Positions 44,452-56,666 of a stretch of 64,000 nucleotides of DNA are shown here, in pieces (position 1 is the first letter of the stretch; each line of letters begins with the position of its first letter). The position numbers and the translations under genes are program-made. Under the pieces are notes generated by a model. The model made no database searches. It saw only the letters and a program-made list of their open reading frames with translations, and was not told the DNA's origin. Origin of the DNA: Anaspis maculata (lineage: Eukaryota > Arthropoda > Insecta > Coleoptera > Scraptiidae); the NCBI GenBank assembly GCA_949128115.1, contig OX421964.1, positions 46,478,601 to 46,542,600 of the forward strand, in the 5' to 3' direction.

Positions 44452-45410
44452 TTGTGAGCTAAACCTTCCAGAAATTATATCCACGCTTTCATTTAGATTT
44501 CTATTTGGTATCAAGTTCAATATAACGGGTTATAAAAATTAAAAATTCTTTATTTTTTCCTTTTGTTCTCCTAAAATGTTGAAGAAATATACATAATCTT
44601 GAACATTAAAAAAAAAATACATCTTATTAATCATTTCTCCTGATGATAAAAATTACCTTAGAACAATTTTTTAATTCTCTTAAAACTATTTTGCCGCGCG
44701 GATTTTTTGGGTTAACAAACAAAAAAACAAGCCCCATAATTTCAGCTCCAAAATCAAGTGAAACACAAAAAAAAGCTGCAAAGGTCTAAATGTACCTTCT
44801 TGTCTTCACATAATTATTTTTTCAGAAATTCATTCAAATGCAATTACAAAAAACTTGGTCTATAAGTCTCCAGTCATAATGGAATAAAACTATACACTAA
44901 GTATGCCAAAAGGTGGCCAAATTAATATGACTTTGGTCGAGACAATTTCTGCAAGTCACAGTAATTTGATCACTCATGCAGTCAAAGAACCTTCAGAGTT
45001 TTTCTCATTTTATTCAAAGAATGCAGAAGTGTTCGCCTATTGTAAGAAAGAAGTAGTTCAGAGACACAATAAGAGAAGGCTAATAAAAGCAACAAAGGAA
45101 AGGTATCATTGTCCCTAGAGCCTAGAGTAACAAAGACTTGGAACTTTTGTGAGGGTTTGTACAGCTTTCCTTTCTTGCTGTTGTTTATGATCACCTGTAA
45201 CTAATGCAAATTCTACTGTATTACACACAGAGTTGTATCACTGGGAATCCCACAATTGAAACACTGGGGATGATTATTATTTCAATATTTCATGCAGCTT
45301 TTTATTATAAAAATACAGAATACATTAAATGAATTAATTCATAATAATTATTCTTTATAAAAATACTTAATATGCACATTGAGTTGCTGAAATGAGGGTG
45401 GTGCTAATGT
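44452..45410. other. SERGEF 3' flank, no gene seen
   Basis: AT-rich sequence with no recognised gene. The 71-codon plus-strand frame at 44903 (MPKGGQINMTLVETISASHS) has no clear homologue. Confidence 0.4.
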
Positions 45411-45413
45411 GTG

Positions 45414-46568
45414 CTATTCAACTATAGCAAACGAACTACCAGTACAAGCATAAGCCAGCTTCACTTTGCGCTGGGTGAAGATCTGGGTGGGTTTCTTGAC
45501 GTCTTTCTTGTCACCAGTGCCGCAGCTACCGTGCTCGTTCCAACCCCAGACTAACAGCTTACCGTCTTTGGTGACCGCCAAGCTGTGTTCGCTGCCCAAG
45601 CTCAACTGAGCGACGTCCTTCAAACCAGGCACCTTTTCGGGCTTGTACGTCTCATGACCTTCACGCGGGCTGCCACACTGGCCGTACGTGTTGCGTCCCC
45701 ACATGTATACTTCACCGTTTTTGGTAAGAGCGGCCGTGTGGGTCCAGCCGGCGTAAACCGATGCCAAATCAGGGTTTTGGAAAATCTCCATCGGCACAAA
45801 GCTATTTGAAATGTTGGGGTCGATGCCTAACTGGCCCCACTTGTTCTCGCCCCAGCTGAGCACAGTGCCGTTGCTCTTCAGCACTACGGTGTGATGTTGT
45901 CCGCTAGCTATGCTGGCAATCTCAGTCAAATCTGGCACTTTCGAGATGCTCAAGTAGTTGTTGTCGTCAAAGTTATCGCCCAAGCCCAATTGCCCCTTGC
46001 TCCCGGTCCCGGCCACGAGTAGCCCTCCATCTTTCGTAAGCATAGCGGAGTGACGCAAGCCGCAGCTCACCTGCTTGAAGCCGGTGGCCAGCTTTTGTGA
46101 AACTTGCAGCCTTGAAGGGATTCCAGTGCAGGTGATGCTCTTCGACAGCCCCAGCTGCGTGTATGCGTTGTTGCCCCACACGAATTGTTTGCCGCATTCG
46201 GACACGGCAGCACTGAAGTCCCACCCGGCCGCAATGTGAACTATCCTGAAGCCCTTCAATATATCTATCTGCGTGAACGTAGTTGTGTCATCACTGGCGC
46301 CCAACTGGCCCTTGGAGTTCCACCCGCAGCAATAAACGAAACCATTCTTATCCAGTATTAACGTGTGTCCACCGCCTCCGGCTATGGCCACGATGTCCTG
46401 AACCACCAATTCGGTATCACCGAGGTTCACCTCTTTGGGCGTCAACTCGGCCTCCGACTTGTGGCCGAGTCCCAGCTGGCCGTTCGAGTTGGCCCCCTAG
46501 AACAACACAATGAAGCCGCTGCACGCCGGCACAAACCACGACATACGTACCCACACATACAAAGTCAT
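45414..46568 (-). CDS. SERGEF: SERGEF-like RCC1-repeat protein
   Basis: SERGEF (DelGEF) is an RCC1-type seven-bladed propeller reported to bind the exocyst subunit SEC5 and to influence secretion. Two exons: 46568-46551 (18 nt, MTLYVW, GTACGT donor) and 46496-45414 (stop TAG); the 54-bp intron splits the first blade exactly as in W-GANSNGQLGLG. The product is 366 residues. RCC1 repeat signatures recur: GGGGHTLIL, AAGWDFSAAV, SCGLRHSAML, ASGQHHTVVL, YAGWTHTAAL, SLGSEHSLAV and CTGSSFAIVE, each followed by a WGxNxxGQLG-type strand. GWDF and GWNEHGSCG are close to SERGEF wording. The length is that of one propeller without the C-terminal tail of the vertebrate protein. RCC1 itself is less likely. 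Confidence 0.88.
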
Positions 46569-47212
46569 GATGGGATATCACAATGATCGTCCTGGACGTT
46601 TTTTTTCGTATTCGTCGTAGCACGCGTTGCCCTAAAAGAAAAGTAAGGTTACGATCGCACAATCTGAATTCTATTAAACTCGTCTGCCAGCTCTATGCTC
46701 TCTAATAATAAAAAAAGGACTTGTCCACTATCTTTCCCGATAACGCGTACACGCCGTTCGCAAGCTCGCCTACCTTGTTTGACGTTCCGTTGACGGCCGT
46801 GCGTTGGAGAGAGACGGAACGAACTTGTCCTTTTTCTGGGGTTTTTTGCGCCACGGATGCGGCAAGCCGATGCGATTGATTATTTTTGGAGTTTCGCGAA
46901 AAACTGTTCGAATTGCGGCAAATTATGTTGCAACGAGTTCACACATCTGGCACGAAAAATGCTGACCACAACCATCCGTTTAGGAATACATTACGATTCG
47001 TATTTTTCGTATAGCGGTGACGTTACCCTTTGTCAAGTCTAGTAAAATTGACGTGAAGATGCGTACGCTCTGGCGCTGTCATTTTCCATCGCACTCCTGT
47101 CAGGCGCATTGCGACGTTGTCGCGCTGTGCGCTGTTGTTGCGATGCGATGAGGGATGAGACAGTCGAATGAAACTTCTTTAAGCCGTGTCTGTGCCGCAG
47201 CCGCAGGTGTGT
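46569..47212. other. SERGEF 5' flank
   Basis: No further gene recognised. The SERGEF promoter should lie between 46569 and about 46850. No TATA box was assigned. Confidence 0.4.
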
Positions 47213-47348
47213 CAATGGCCGCATTCGTAAGTCACAACAGTTGTGGAGCACGCCATTGGTCAAAACTAAAATTCCGACGAATCGCGTGGAAGTAAGTGCT
47301 CCACAACCTCAACTGTTGTGACTTACGAAGTTACGAATGCGGCCATTG
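47213..47348. mobile_element. 136-bp inverted-repeat MITE
   Basis: CAATGGCCGCATTCGTAAGT and its complement form the ends, continuing into CACAACAGTTGTGGAGCAC (mirrored with one small gap). Directly abuts the next element. Confidence 0.75.
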
Positions 47349-47349
47349 A

Positions 47350-47797
47350 ATCCACGTTTACCATCACGTACATTACTTCAGCGCATACATGAGAACGCAT
47401 ACCCGCAGAGCGCGGTAATTTCAATTTTGACGCACGAAGTGTCACTGTCAATGGCAACTGTCAATCAATAATCGAAATGTAAACAAACAACAAACATAAC
47501 CTCCTAACCATTCAACATTTAATATTGCTCAGAATGAAATGTTACGTGCCGTATGGCAGAAAGACGCAGAAAAGATTCAGGTGATACGAAACACAACGAG
47601 GCGATCGACGAAACAAGAGCGTTATTTGGTTAGATCTGTCGAAACGTCAAATCGACGTCAAGCGCTGTCAGCTGACATTTGCGTGACATTACACACGCAC
47701 ACCGTATTACAGTGTTGTCAACTTGTTGTCGTGATATAGATTTGGCAACGTCCTACTTTCACAGGTATGCGCAGAAGCCTTCCGGGAAACGTGGATT
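47350..47797. mobile_element. Inverted-repeat element, copy 2, uninterrupted
   Basis: ATCCACGTTT...AAACGTGGAT, 448 bp, the inverted and unbroken counterpart of the copy at 3110-5625. It provides the empty-site sequence that fixes the borders of the 2-kb palindrome there. Non-coding. Confidence 0.8.
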
Positions 47798-47799
47798 CA

Positions 47800-48500
47800 A
47801 GAGATAATTGATGCTTGACGCTTGCTTTTTCATGGCAGCTAACTGTGTAAGCAAATTTGTTCGAGATGATTTGGTTTTCAAGATACGACAATAAGTGAAG
47901 TTGAATAAGTTGGTGGTAAAAATTTGTTTTTTTTTTTCAATAAAAGACAAACCGTACAAAATCTAAGCAAATGATGCTCATGCTTATTTTTTATTATTTT
48001 ATTAATACTACCTAATATAGTCACGACAATAGTTTAACAAACGATCACTTCATTTATTCATTTCAACTTGAAAAACATATTTTTTCTCATTGTTCTCACA
48101 ATGAGAAATAGTATTATTATATACCAAGGTTGTGAAGAATGCGCCTGTTTAAATATAAAGCGCCAAAGCTATAACAGCGTTCACAACCGTGGTTTATACA
48201 CTATTTCTCTTACTACTAGCGAACATTTGATCCTGATTTGTACCGATTTTTCAAGAATACGAAATGTGACGGGACTGACAGGAGGTTAATAATGTGACAG
48301 GAGGTAATTAATGATGACATGCGGTTAATAATATGACAGTCAGCCTACTGGTTGTGAAGAAATCACTTCACGACCTCTAAGCAGGTCAATAACGGCCTAC
48401 TTCACAGCTAAATAGTGAGAAAAATAACTTTTATGGTATTTCTGTGGAAAAAATGAGTAAAAGATATGTTTACCTACTTTGCGTTACTAATGGATAGGTA
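47800..48500. other. Non-genic stretch
   Basis: AT-rich. An imperfect inverted repeat TATACCAAGGTTGTGAAGAA / ACAACCGTGGTTTATA spans 48118-48198. GTGACAGGAGGT-like phrases recur three times at 48270-48345. No gene seen. Confidence 0.4.
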
Positions 48501-48504
48501 CCTA

Positions 48505-48699
48505 GTAGTTTTCATCAGATCTAGTTAGAGCGCATGCTCACGTTCCTTGCCGGTCGGCAAAAATTCGACCTTCGCGTGCTTGCCAGACTCTTCGCAGCCC
48601 TGTAATCACTCTCCTCACTCTATACCTCTGGTGCTAGCCGACCCGAACTGTCAAATTTCGCGCATGCCCACCGAAACACAAAATTGTCATGAAAACTAC
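48505..48699. mobile_element. 195-bp MITE (GTAGTTTTCAT ends), copy B
   Basis: Second copy of the element at 5749-5938, same orientation, flanked by TA on both sides. A small insertion (AGTTAG) after TCTAG and a few substitutions distinguish it. Confidence 0.82.
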
Positions 48700-48808
48700 T
48701 ATTCATTATTACCGAAAACAGTGCTCTAATGGACCATATTATTGAACTGTTTTCCAACCAATAGGAACAAATTATTGCCAACAGAAGGTAGGCGAGGCTC
48801 AGGCTCAG

Positions 48809-50336
48809 GTGCAGGAGCAGATGACGTCGATTCTAAACCTTGTTGCGAAGATGGAGGAAGGCCGAGCACGTACGGATAGCATTTTGCTCACGCTGCTGCA
48901 GAACCAAACTTATGGACCACCGCAGCCCCCTCAAGGAACTACAGCGTATCAAGTCATGCCTGATTTGAACAAAGCGGTGCCGAACTTCGACGGAACAGTG
49001 GCGCAGGACGCTGGAGAATGGATTGACAGGATAAACAGCTGTGGGTTGCTGCATCATTGGCCGGCGGAGGTCAAGCTGGAAACGGCACGTATGCACATGG
49101 TAGGATCAGCTAAGAGATGGCTGGAAGCGAGAAGAAACGAAATTGACTCGTGGGCGGTATTCGAAAGAATGTTTCGAAGGACCTTCGTAATAGGCGAAAT
49201 TCAGTGCCATTTCTGCGCTGGCGCAACCATGCTAGGGGATTTGAGAATAGTGCCGTATGCTAACACATGTAAAAAGCGTAATTTCAACATTGTCTATTAT
49301 TGAAACGGCTGGAAATGAAACTTTCAAATAAGCTATGGAAAAAAGAGTGTTTCTTGATCTTTCATTGTGTTCAAGACCAGCAATGATGGATCAGTTCTAG
49401 ATACACAATGAGCGAAAATATGGTAACGTGTTTATCAGTTGGTGTGTTTTTGAAAATACCGCCCTACTTCTGGTATTCTTCTCTGCCTTACGGTTGCCGT
49501 CCTGTCTGTCAGTGGCATGAAACTGCATGTAAACAAATGGTAACTAAAATTTTACCGGGTTATATGTATAATATATCAGAGGTTTTGTGTTTTCTGTTTT
49601 TTTTTTCAAAAATGACGGGCAGTTTGTTAAGTGCCTGGCTGCAAAAACCGTACGAAAAGAACATTACAGTTCCATTTCATGTGTGTTCCCAAAAAACATC
49701 ACCTTCTAGGCAACCAGTTATACACTGAAAACGGCTTTTTCGTTCTTTTCGGAACACTACGCGCGGAATTCATTTTTTCGACAGCAATGCACATGGACAA
49801 CATCATTCCACATAATCTAGCATGGAAGTCAGGAGTTTCTTGTCATCTATTTTCCTTTGTTAAATCGATGGCTGAAAATCTGCAGGTTTTGACTTTTCCT
49901 AGCTCGCGCAGACGCATGAGTTCCATCCCCTTGCTTTGCGAACCTACAGCGCAACTCGTGCCGCTGAATATCGCATATTGATGAATCGATGACGGACAAA
50001 TGGTTGAAAATGACGAAAAGAAGACAAAGAGCTAAAGAACCCGTTGAGGAATACTTCCATGACAAGTTTCAGTTGTGCAAAAGTTTGAATTTATCGCGCG
50101 CGGAAAGCAAAGAACAGATTTTGGCGGGACTCGCGAATAAGGCATTGATACCGGGACTACCTACGGCAGTCCACACGGACTCAGACCACCTGTTGCATGA
50201 CATTCTGCGAGTGCATCGTGTAGTTGCACCGGGTGAACGCGAGTTTAGTGCGAGATCGCAACACGAATTGCCGAAATCGAGAAGGCAGTCGGGACAATCA
50301 GCGCGAAGGTGTTTTGTCTGTGTGTTGTCTGTGTGA
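48809..50336 (+). pseudogene. Gag of the decayed Gypsy element, interrupted
   Basis: The first part (48809 to about 49193) carries PNFDGTVAQDAGEWIDRINS and AKRWLEARRNEI, a retrotransposon gag capsid pattern ending in MFRRTFV. The second part resumes near 49978 with DESMTDKWLKMTKRRQRAKE and PVEEYFHDKFQLCKSLNL. About 780 bp lie between them. A CFVC at the end may be the start of a lost zinc knuckle. Not functional. Confidence 0.8.
49194..49974. mobile_element. DNA element inserted in gag, with THAP-like remnant
   Basis: Inverted ends GCGAAATTCAGTGCC and its near-complement GGCACGAG...TTCAGCG...GATATTCGC form imperfect terminal repeats of about 26 bp. The surrounding gag reading (RRTFV to DESMTDK) shows it is an insertion, but a clean target duplication is not visible (TAATAG against ATATTG). 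Near 49610-49700 a plus-strand frame reads C-stop-VPGCKNRTKR...QFHF..VPKK, the N-terminal pattern of a THAP zinc finger, so the source may be a P-element-like transposon. The rest is non-coding. Confidence 0.6.
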
Positions 50337-53300
50337 ATATTGACGGCGGCAGTTCCGAGTCCATCGACAAGTTTTTGCGCATGGTCAAGGTCAACGGAGA
50401 CCAATACGCTGGATTCATCGATACAGGCTCGAGCGTGTGTACAATTCGGAAGGCAGCGCTTCGTGCCGGGGAAAAAGTTTTACCAGTGGAGAGAAATCTG
50501 ATCGGGTTTGGAGGAAAGGCAGTGGCGTGCGCTGGGCTGATGGAAGCCAGCGTGACGGTGGACAATGTAACAGTGGAAAACGTGAAAATGCATGTGGTAC
50601 CGAATGACGTTCAAGGAGTGGACGTAATTGTGGGGCGCAGTTTCACCGAGGCCGAGGAGGTTGCATACGTCCGCGTAGATGATAGCTTGGTGTTTGGTTA
50701 TCGTCAGGAGATGCCTTTCAAATACCTGGAAGTTACTGAGATCTCACCGAGAATAAAACTGCAAACCGTTCAAGAAAGAGTGTTGTCAAAGAATTCAATT
50801 AGCTTCGTGGAAGTGGCGGCGAACGCACTTGAGAAGGACACGTGGATGGTGCCGCTAGCGAATTACTCAGAGGAGGACATCAAACTACCAGGAGGTACTT
50901 GTGTGGGAAAGACGCAGACGTGTATGACTGTCGAGACAGTGGAAGTGGATTCCAGAGAGCCTATTACTGTTGACATGCTCCACGTAGACCCCGAGGCGCC
51001 ACCAGAAGCTGTGAATGAACTGTGTAAATTGTGCAACGAGTACCACGACTGTTTTGCTTTCAACCTTGCGGAACTTGGTTGCACGGATTTGGCGCGTGTG
51101 TCGATCGAGGATAGCGGTGTGCCAGTGAGGGCGAAACCCTATCGGGCAAGTTTAAGCGAGAGACAGATAATCAAGGACATTGTTTCGGAGTGGAGACGGC
51201 ATGGCATTGTGACGGATACGGACTCGAACTATAGACTAGGCACAAAACAGAAAATAAGAGAGTTCAGCGGCATTTACTATTATTTTTTGAGAACATGACG
51301 TTATACACTAATTCGACCTCGCTGAATATGAAAATCATGGTTTCCACTCCGAAAACTTTACCGGAAGCTTCAAAATCCAAGATGGCGGACAGGGAGCAAG
51401 TAAACCGGAAATGTCTTGTTTCAGGGTTCTAGGAGTCCTAGGATTACAATTTAAGAGTCATATTTTAGGTTTTTGAACTCCCACGATCTAAAGAAATTGG
51501 TTTTAAATGCAAGCTATACATTCTCCATGGTAATTGTTCTATCACTATGATTTTACTAGGAACCAGAAACAGACAGATTTTTTTTTGTTCACTTCGATTC
51601 TCTTCACAATTTTCATGATTCCAAGTGTATTTGTATAGACCGGGTGATACAAAACAACCGCAGTAACACTTTATCTGGATGAAATTATGAATATGTCAGA
51701 GGCAGTGTGAGTCAAAGAGCATGAAATTACCTATTTAGCCCAGTCAACAAGAAAAAAATAGCGAAAATAAATCGTGTACTTTTGAAAATTGGTAGGGATG
51801 ATTTCGAAAGCTTGTTGATTATTGTCTATAAAGTACTCATCGATAGAAGGTGTAGAGTCGCCGCCATCTTGGATTATTGGTGTAATTGGGTATTTTTTTC
51901 AATTATCTCGATAAATAGCGATCCCATCGGAAATCGGCTCGGTTCAAATAAAAGGCCATCAAATTGTCCACAAAAAAGATGCGTATCACTTTCACGTATA
52001 TCTGCCGTAATTCCAGGGAAATTGGCCTGCGAGCGTCGGGTGTGAGTCGTAAGGGCGATATTTAATTTCTCACGGTGTCTATGAAAAATCACGCTAAACT
52101 GCAATGCAATGCTGTTTTGGCAATCTTCGTTGTTGTGTAAATGACCAAGTCATCGTGTGGTCTAGATCGGTTCAGAAACTACTCGAATTCATGCACCTTA
52201 GTTCTTTTGAGGAAGAGCAGATTCTCATGATTTATGACTCACCACCCTGTATAATAAATGTCTTGTCTTATTCACCTAGTTTTATTATTGGATCACTGAT
52301 TATTTTCCCTCAACTTTGTTTTCAAATACCTTAAAGTAACCAAATATACTATATACAAATATACAAATATAATATACTGAGGGCTAATTTTCTCCCGTGG
52401 ACCCTTTCATATTTTTCAAAATATTTTTTTTTGTAATCTTTCATGCACTAACGAAAGTTACCAAAAACAGTGTGACGTGATTGACCGCCAAAAAAAATTG
52501 TCAATCAAAAAACAATTTTTTTTTTCAAGTTAACTTGTTCGAGCTTGTTTTTTCCAAATTTACACATCGGATTCGAGTTCAGGAGATTGAATTTAGTCGG
52601 AAAAGATACCAAACTTGTCGTGATCGGTTTCATATGGCCTGGACAACAAATAGAGCCGGGCTTCGCTATCCCCCGCTTCGACCCCCGTTCAACAATTATC
52701 GACACTTTTAGTGCCAAAATAGTATCTCCATGATGTGATGCATTGAGTTACGACGTATTTGCATCCAATGGATTAAAGGGTTTCATCCCCTCCACTTTGA
52801 GTTGCAATTTTTCAACCCCCTTCTCCAATCTCTTAGAACCCCGAGGTGCGATAGTAAAAGGGCATTCAATTCTAAACAGAATACCAATTTTTTAGGACGC
52901 CCATGTTTTTTCAGAGGTTTTGACGATTTTTTTACTCTCTTTTCCGTACTAATTTGACTGAGGTGCAAAAATTTGAATTTGGCGGGCTCCGCGTTTACCG
53001 GAAGTGGCCCGCCATTAGCCACATGCATCGTAAGACATTTTATGACCTACTTCTTTCCGTGTGAGACCAGTTCGGGCTCAATCTGAACATTTTTGCGGCC
53101 GTGCCCGTGGTGCGAATTCCAGGCGAGTACTGCAATTTACAGCGACTCAAGACATTCGAAGACCTGGAAGACCATAAAGCACACGCGAGAAAGTCCGAGA
53201 AAATTGTCCACTGAGTTCTCATGGTCTAAGGACTCACTTTACTAAAAATCAGCTTTGAGCTAATTTATTTCCGGTATTTATGATATAGAGTCTAGATTGA

Positions 53301-54883
53301 CTGGGCTATACCCTGAGCCGCCGCGGCGCATGTATGACTTGCCTGTTGATTGAAAAATTTAAAACTCCTTAACTGTGAGTTTTGGAGCAACCAAACTTTC
53401 CCAAAATATTTTTGAAAGTTTTCTCCACACATGATCCCGCATATGTATGGACTTATTTTGAAAAACTGATGTAGTTCCCCATAGGTCGAAGTTTTTGTGT
53501 CATATTTTTGTACTTCTTGGGTTCCTAATGATTTGGAAAGACAACTATGAACATTTGAAAAATGAAAACTGTTCTGAACGCTTGAAAAATGACCTAGCAT
53601 TAGAACCATGTAAAAAAATTTGCCGTATTTACGATGATTTTTGACTTCTAGCTGGTTGAATGCAAAAAATTGGAAAAACTTGAAATTGGAAAAATTATCG
53701 AAAATAGGGGCTCCGCCCCAGAAGGCACCATTTTTTGTTCTGGAAACCGGGATTTTCGGATCCAGCGGGGTCGAATTAGTCCGAAAGTTTTATCGCCAAC
53801 CGGTAACCTTTCCATGCCGCTGAACACAGTTTAGAGAGCACTTTTGAAAAATTGAGCCTAGACTACTATGCCAGTCCGGTATTACTGTGCGTCAAGAAAA
53901 CGGGCGAGCCGCGACTAGTTGTGGACTATCGCAAGCTGAACCAACAGACGGTGAAAAAGAATTTCCCAATGGCGAACACCGAGGAATACCTGGAGAACAT
54001 GAGTGGCTGTAAGATATTTTCAACTCTTGACTTAATGCATGGTTATATGCAGCTACCTGTAGAGACTGAATCGCAAAAGAAAACCGCGTTCATCACGCCA
54101 GACGAGACGGGGCAGTTTTCTCGCATGAGTTTCGGGTTATGTAACGCCCCCTTTGAGTTCGCGAAGGTCATGAACCTGGCGCTAGGACCCTTACGTAATC
54201 GCGTCGCGATGAGTTATATGGATGACATCATTTGTCCCGCGATAGATTGGTGCGACATGTTGACGAGACTTAGAGATATTTTCGAAGCTCTACGCAGGGC
54301 AAAATTGACTTTGAAATTGTCGAAATGTCGTTTCGGCGCGCGCGAAGTTGAATTTCTCGGAATTAAATTGTCCGCGGATGGAATTCAACCAGACCCAGGA
54401 AAGACAAGCGCGATACGTCAGTTTCCGCGGCCACGCAACGTACACGAGGTGCGGCGATTTCTTGGTTTAACTTCATTTTTTCGAAAATTCGTGTCCAATT
54501 ACTCCGCGATAGCTCGTCCGCTGAGCGAGCTGACACGGAAGAATGCACGCTTCACATGGTCGGAACGTGAGGAGAAGGCGTTCGAACAGCTGAAACACCT
54601 ACTGTCATCCGAGCCCGTGTTGAAACTTTATAATCCAAATGCGGCGGAGACGGTCCTGTATACTGATGCCAGTTCGTTGGCGTTGGCGGGAATTTTAGTC
54701 CAAAAACAAGAGGATGGGACTATGCACCCTGTTCATTACGTGTCAAAAAAGATCTACAAGACTCCCGAGGACGACGAAGACAGCACCACAGAAGAAGACG
54801 GCGAGTGCGGGAGTGATCGTGGGAATCATTTGCATTTTCCGAAATCGCAGGTGGAAGTGTCGAAAGCGAGCGGTCAAGCGTAG
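50309..54883 (+). pseudogene. Pol of the decayed Gypsy element, interrupted and truncated
   Basis: The 5' part (50309-51232) holds a protease (FIDTGSSVCTI) and the RT start (KPYRASLSERQIIKDIVSEW). The 3' part (from 53865) continues ASPVLLCVKKTGEPR, LVVDYRKLNQQT, then YMDD (near 54215) and the RNase H start YTDASSLALAG. After VHYVSKKIYKTPEDDED the sequence leaves the family and stops at 54881. Catalytic YMDD is intact, but the insertion and the missing integrase make it dead. Confidence 0.85.
51233..53864. mobile_element. 2.6-kb DNA element inserted in RT
   Basis: AGACTAGGC at the left and GCCTAGACT at the right end are nearly inverted, and ACTAT flanks both sides (51228-51232, 53865-53869). 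With one copy removed, the RT reads SNYASPV without a break. GTTCAGCGGCAT lies near the left end and ATGCCGCTGAAC near the right; the same subterminal motif occurs in the element inserted in gag. Inside are AT-rich sequence, CACCCTGTATAATA at 52246, and no transposase I could recognise. Confidence 0.72.
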
Positions 54884-55212
54884 TGACGAGCGCGAAAGCC
54901 AGAGTCGAGAAAAATGCGCGAGTGAGCCGGCGGGCGTAAAGAGTCGACCAGATGACGCGAGTGTGGATACCAGAAAAACACGTGAACGGCGACGACCGGC
55001 GTACCTGGCGGATTACTCTGCGTAAAATAGATCTGCTTTCATTTTTGTATTCAGTAACAATTTAATCGTTCGATTTTTGTCAAATTTATTTCTAGATTTA
55101 GTTGAAGTACCTAATTAGTATTTCGGTTTCTTTGGAACCTAATTTTAGTTGTTTGAAATATGTAGCGAAAAAAAAAGTAATGGGGTCATTACTCGGGACA
55201 GGAATGGCCGGG

Positions 55213-55416
55213 TGTTAGCGGCAAAATTTCAAATGATTGTCAAAAGGACATGTTAGAGTGCGCTGTATAACGGAAAGGAGAGGGGTCGCATCCGGCATGT
55301 AGAGCAAGAGCAGTGCTTGCTTGGAGGTCGAGGAGTAAAGACGTAAACCGAGCTGTCGAATTTTATTTATTCCAGTACCGTTATTTCGACCCCAGGCCCC
55401 ACACGAGTATCCTACA
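55213..55416 (+). repeat. 3' LTR of the decayed Gypsy element
   Basis: 204 bp, TGTTAGCGGCAAAA to GTATCCTACA. It follows a purine-rich segment (GGGACAGGAATGGCCGGG) that may be the polypurine tract. The right flank GGTTATTACAAACTTTGA falls inside the palindromic element that continues to 56657. Confidence 0.65.
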
Positions 55417-56657
55417 GGTTATTACAAACTTTGAGGGATGATTCCCCATCAAAAATAAAGCCGAAAGAACAAAAACTCATGATCCTAAACTGCTTCCTTG
55501 AAAAGATACAGGGTGTTGAAGTTACCTTTTTTAAATCGTTTTTTCACCGGTACTTTTGAATCGTTGGACCGATTTCAATCAAATTTGAACCAAAGTTAAG
55601 TCAACTGAGTCTCCATCGAATAATAATACCACAATTCATCAAAAATTTCTGGGGGCGTAGATAATAGGAGACTGTTTTCAATTTTTGCCCCTATTATTAT
55701 CTCCCCTAATTATTTTTCAAAATTGTTGATATTTTCAGATTCAACGTTCAATTTAAAAGAAAACGTTACTCTTGCAAAATTTTGATTAGAGGCTTTATTT
55801 TCAAGATATTTGGGTTTGAAAAATTGGAAAACAACACGAAATCACCACTTTCCAGGGCCCAAATTGTTTTTTTCTGAAAAACTTCATGTTTCTCAGCGAA
55901 AATGGTGGTTTATCAACTAATAACATCCAGAAAACTCATTCCAGTTGAAGAATCATGGGTTTTCTTGTATTTTAATTTTTAGGCCCAGGAAAGTGGCGAT
56001 TTCGAAATGTTTTCCAATGTTTCAATCCCAAATATCTCAAAAACGAAGCCTTTAATCAAAATTTTGCAAGAGTAACTTTTTCTTTTAAATGGAACGTAAA
56101 ATTCGAAAATATTATCAATTTAAAAAAATAATCAGGGGAGATAAAAATAGGGGCGAAAATAGGGGACAGTCCCCAAATATCTACGCCCCCAGGAATTTTT
56201 GATGAATTGTGGTACATATTATTATTCGATGGAGACTCATTTGACTAATTTTCAGTTCAAATTTGATCAAAATTGGTCAAACGGTTCAAAAGTTATGGTG
56301 AAAAAACCATTAAAAAAAGTCAACTTCAACACCCTGTATCTTTTCAAGGATACATTTGAGGACAGTGGCGTAACTAGAAGGGTCCAATGAGGGGGGTCAC
56401 GACTGAAAAATATGCAATAATGCGAGCTAGGCGAACCAAAAAACGCCACATTCGAAATTTTTTATGAAATTTTAAAATCGATGGCTAAGGGAGGGGTTTT
56501 GACCCCAAAACCCCCCCTCTAGTTACGCCACTGTTTGAGGACCATGAGTTTTTTGATCTTTCGGCTTTATTTTTAACGGGGAATCATCCCTCAAAGCACA
56601 GACTCTCAAAGTTTGTAATAACTAGACCGAGAACTAGACCCGAACGCGAACACCCTG
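55417..56657. mobile_element. Palindromic element with CAGGGTG end, left tip lost
   Basis: TTATTACAAACTTTGAGGGA at the left is mirrored near 56590-56620, and GGGGAATCATCCCTC, the TAAAGCCGAAAG box and ACAGGGTGTTGAAGTT pair across a centre near 55900. The right end is CACCCTG followed by TA (56658-56659); the left tip was displaced by the Gypsy element. Contains the shared cassette and a hAT MITE (56363-56533). Confidence 0.75.
56363..56533. mobile_element. 171-bp hAT MITE
   Basis: CAGTGGCGTAACTAGA and TCTAGTTACGCCACTG are exact inverted ends, flanked by TTTGAGGA on both sides (56355-56362, 56534-56541). A clean hAT signature. Ends are related to those at 9469-9870. Confidence 0.92.
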
Positions 56658-56666
56658 TATAAATAT

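Larger units (their letters stand above)
48809..55416 (+). mobile_element. Decayed Ty3/Gypsy retrotransposon with two DNA insertions
   Basis: The order gag, protease, RT, partial RNase H, then a 3' LTR (55213-55416, TGTTAGCGG...CCTACA) identifies a Ty3/Gypsy element. Gag is broken at about 49194-49974 and RT at 51233-53864 by insertions; removal restores the reading frame in each case. RNase H ends after HYVSKK and the integrase is missing, which indicates a large internal deletion. No 5' LTR was found, so the 5' end is truncated too. The gene order and motif wording differ from the young element at 34699-40070, so it is another family. Confidence 0.85.

Noticed and set aside
52505..53028. 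Frames in the 2.6-kb insertion as its transposase
   Set aside because: None exceeds about 80 codons and none shows a DDE motif or zinc finger that I can recognise.
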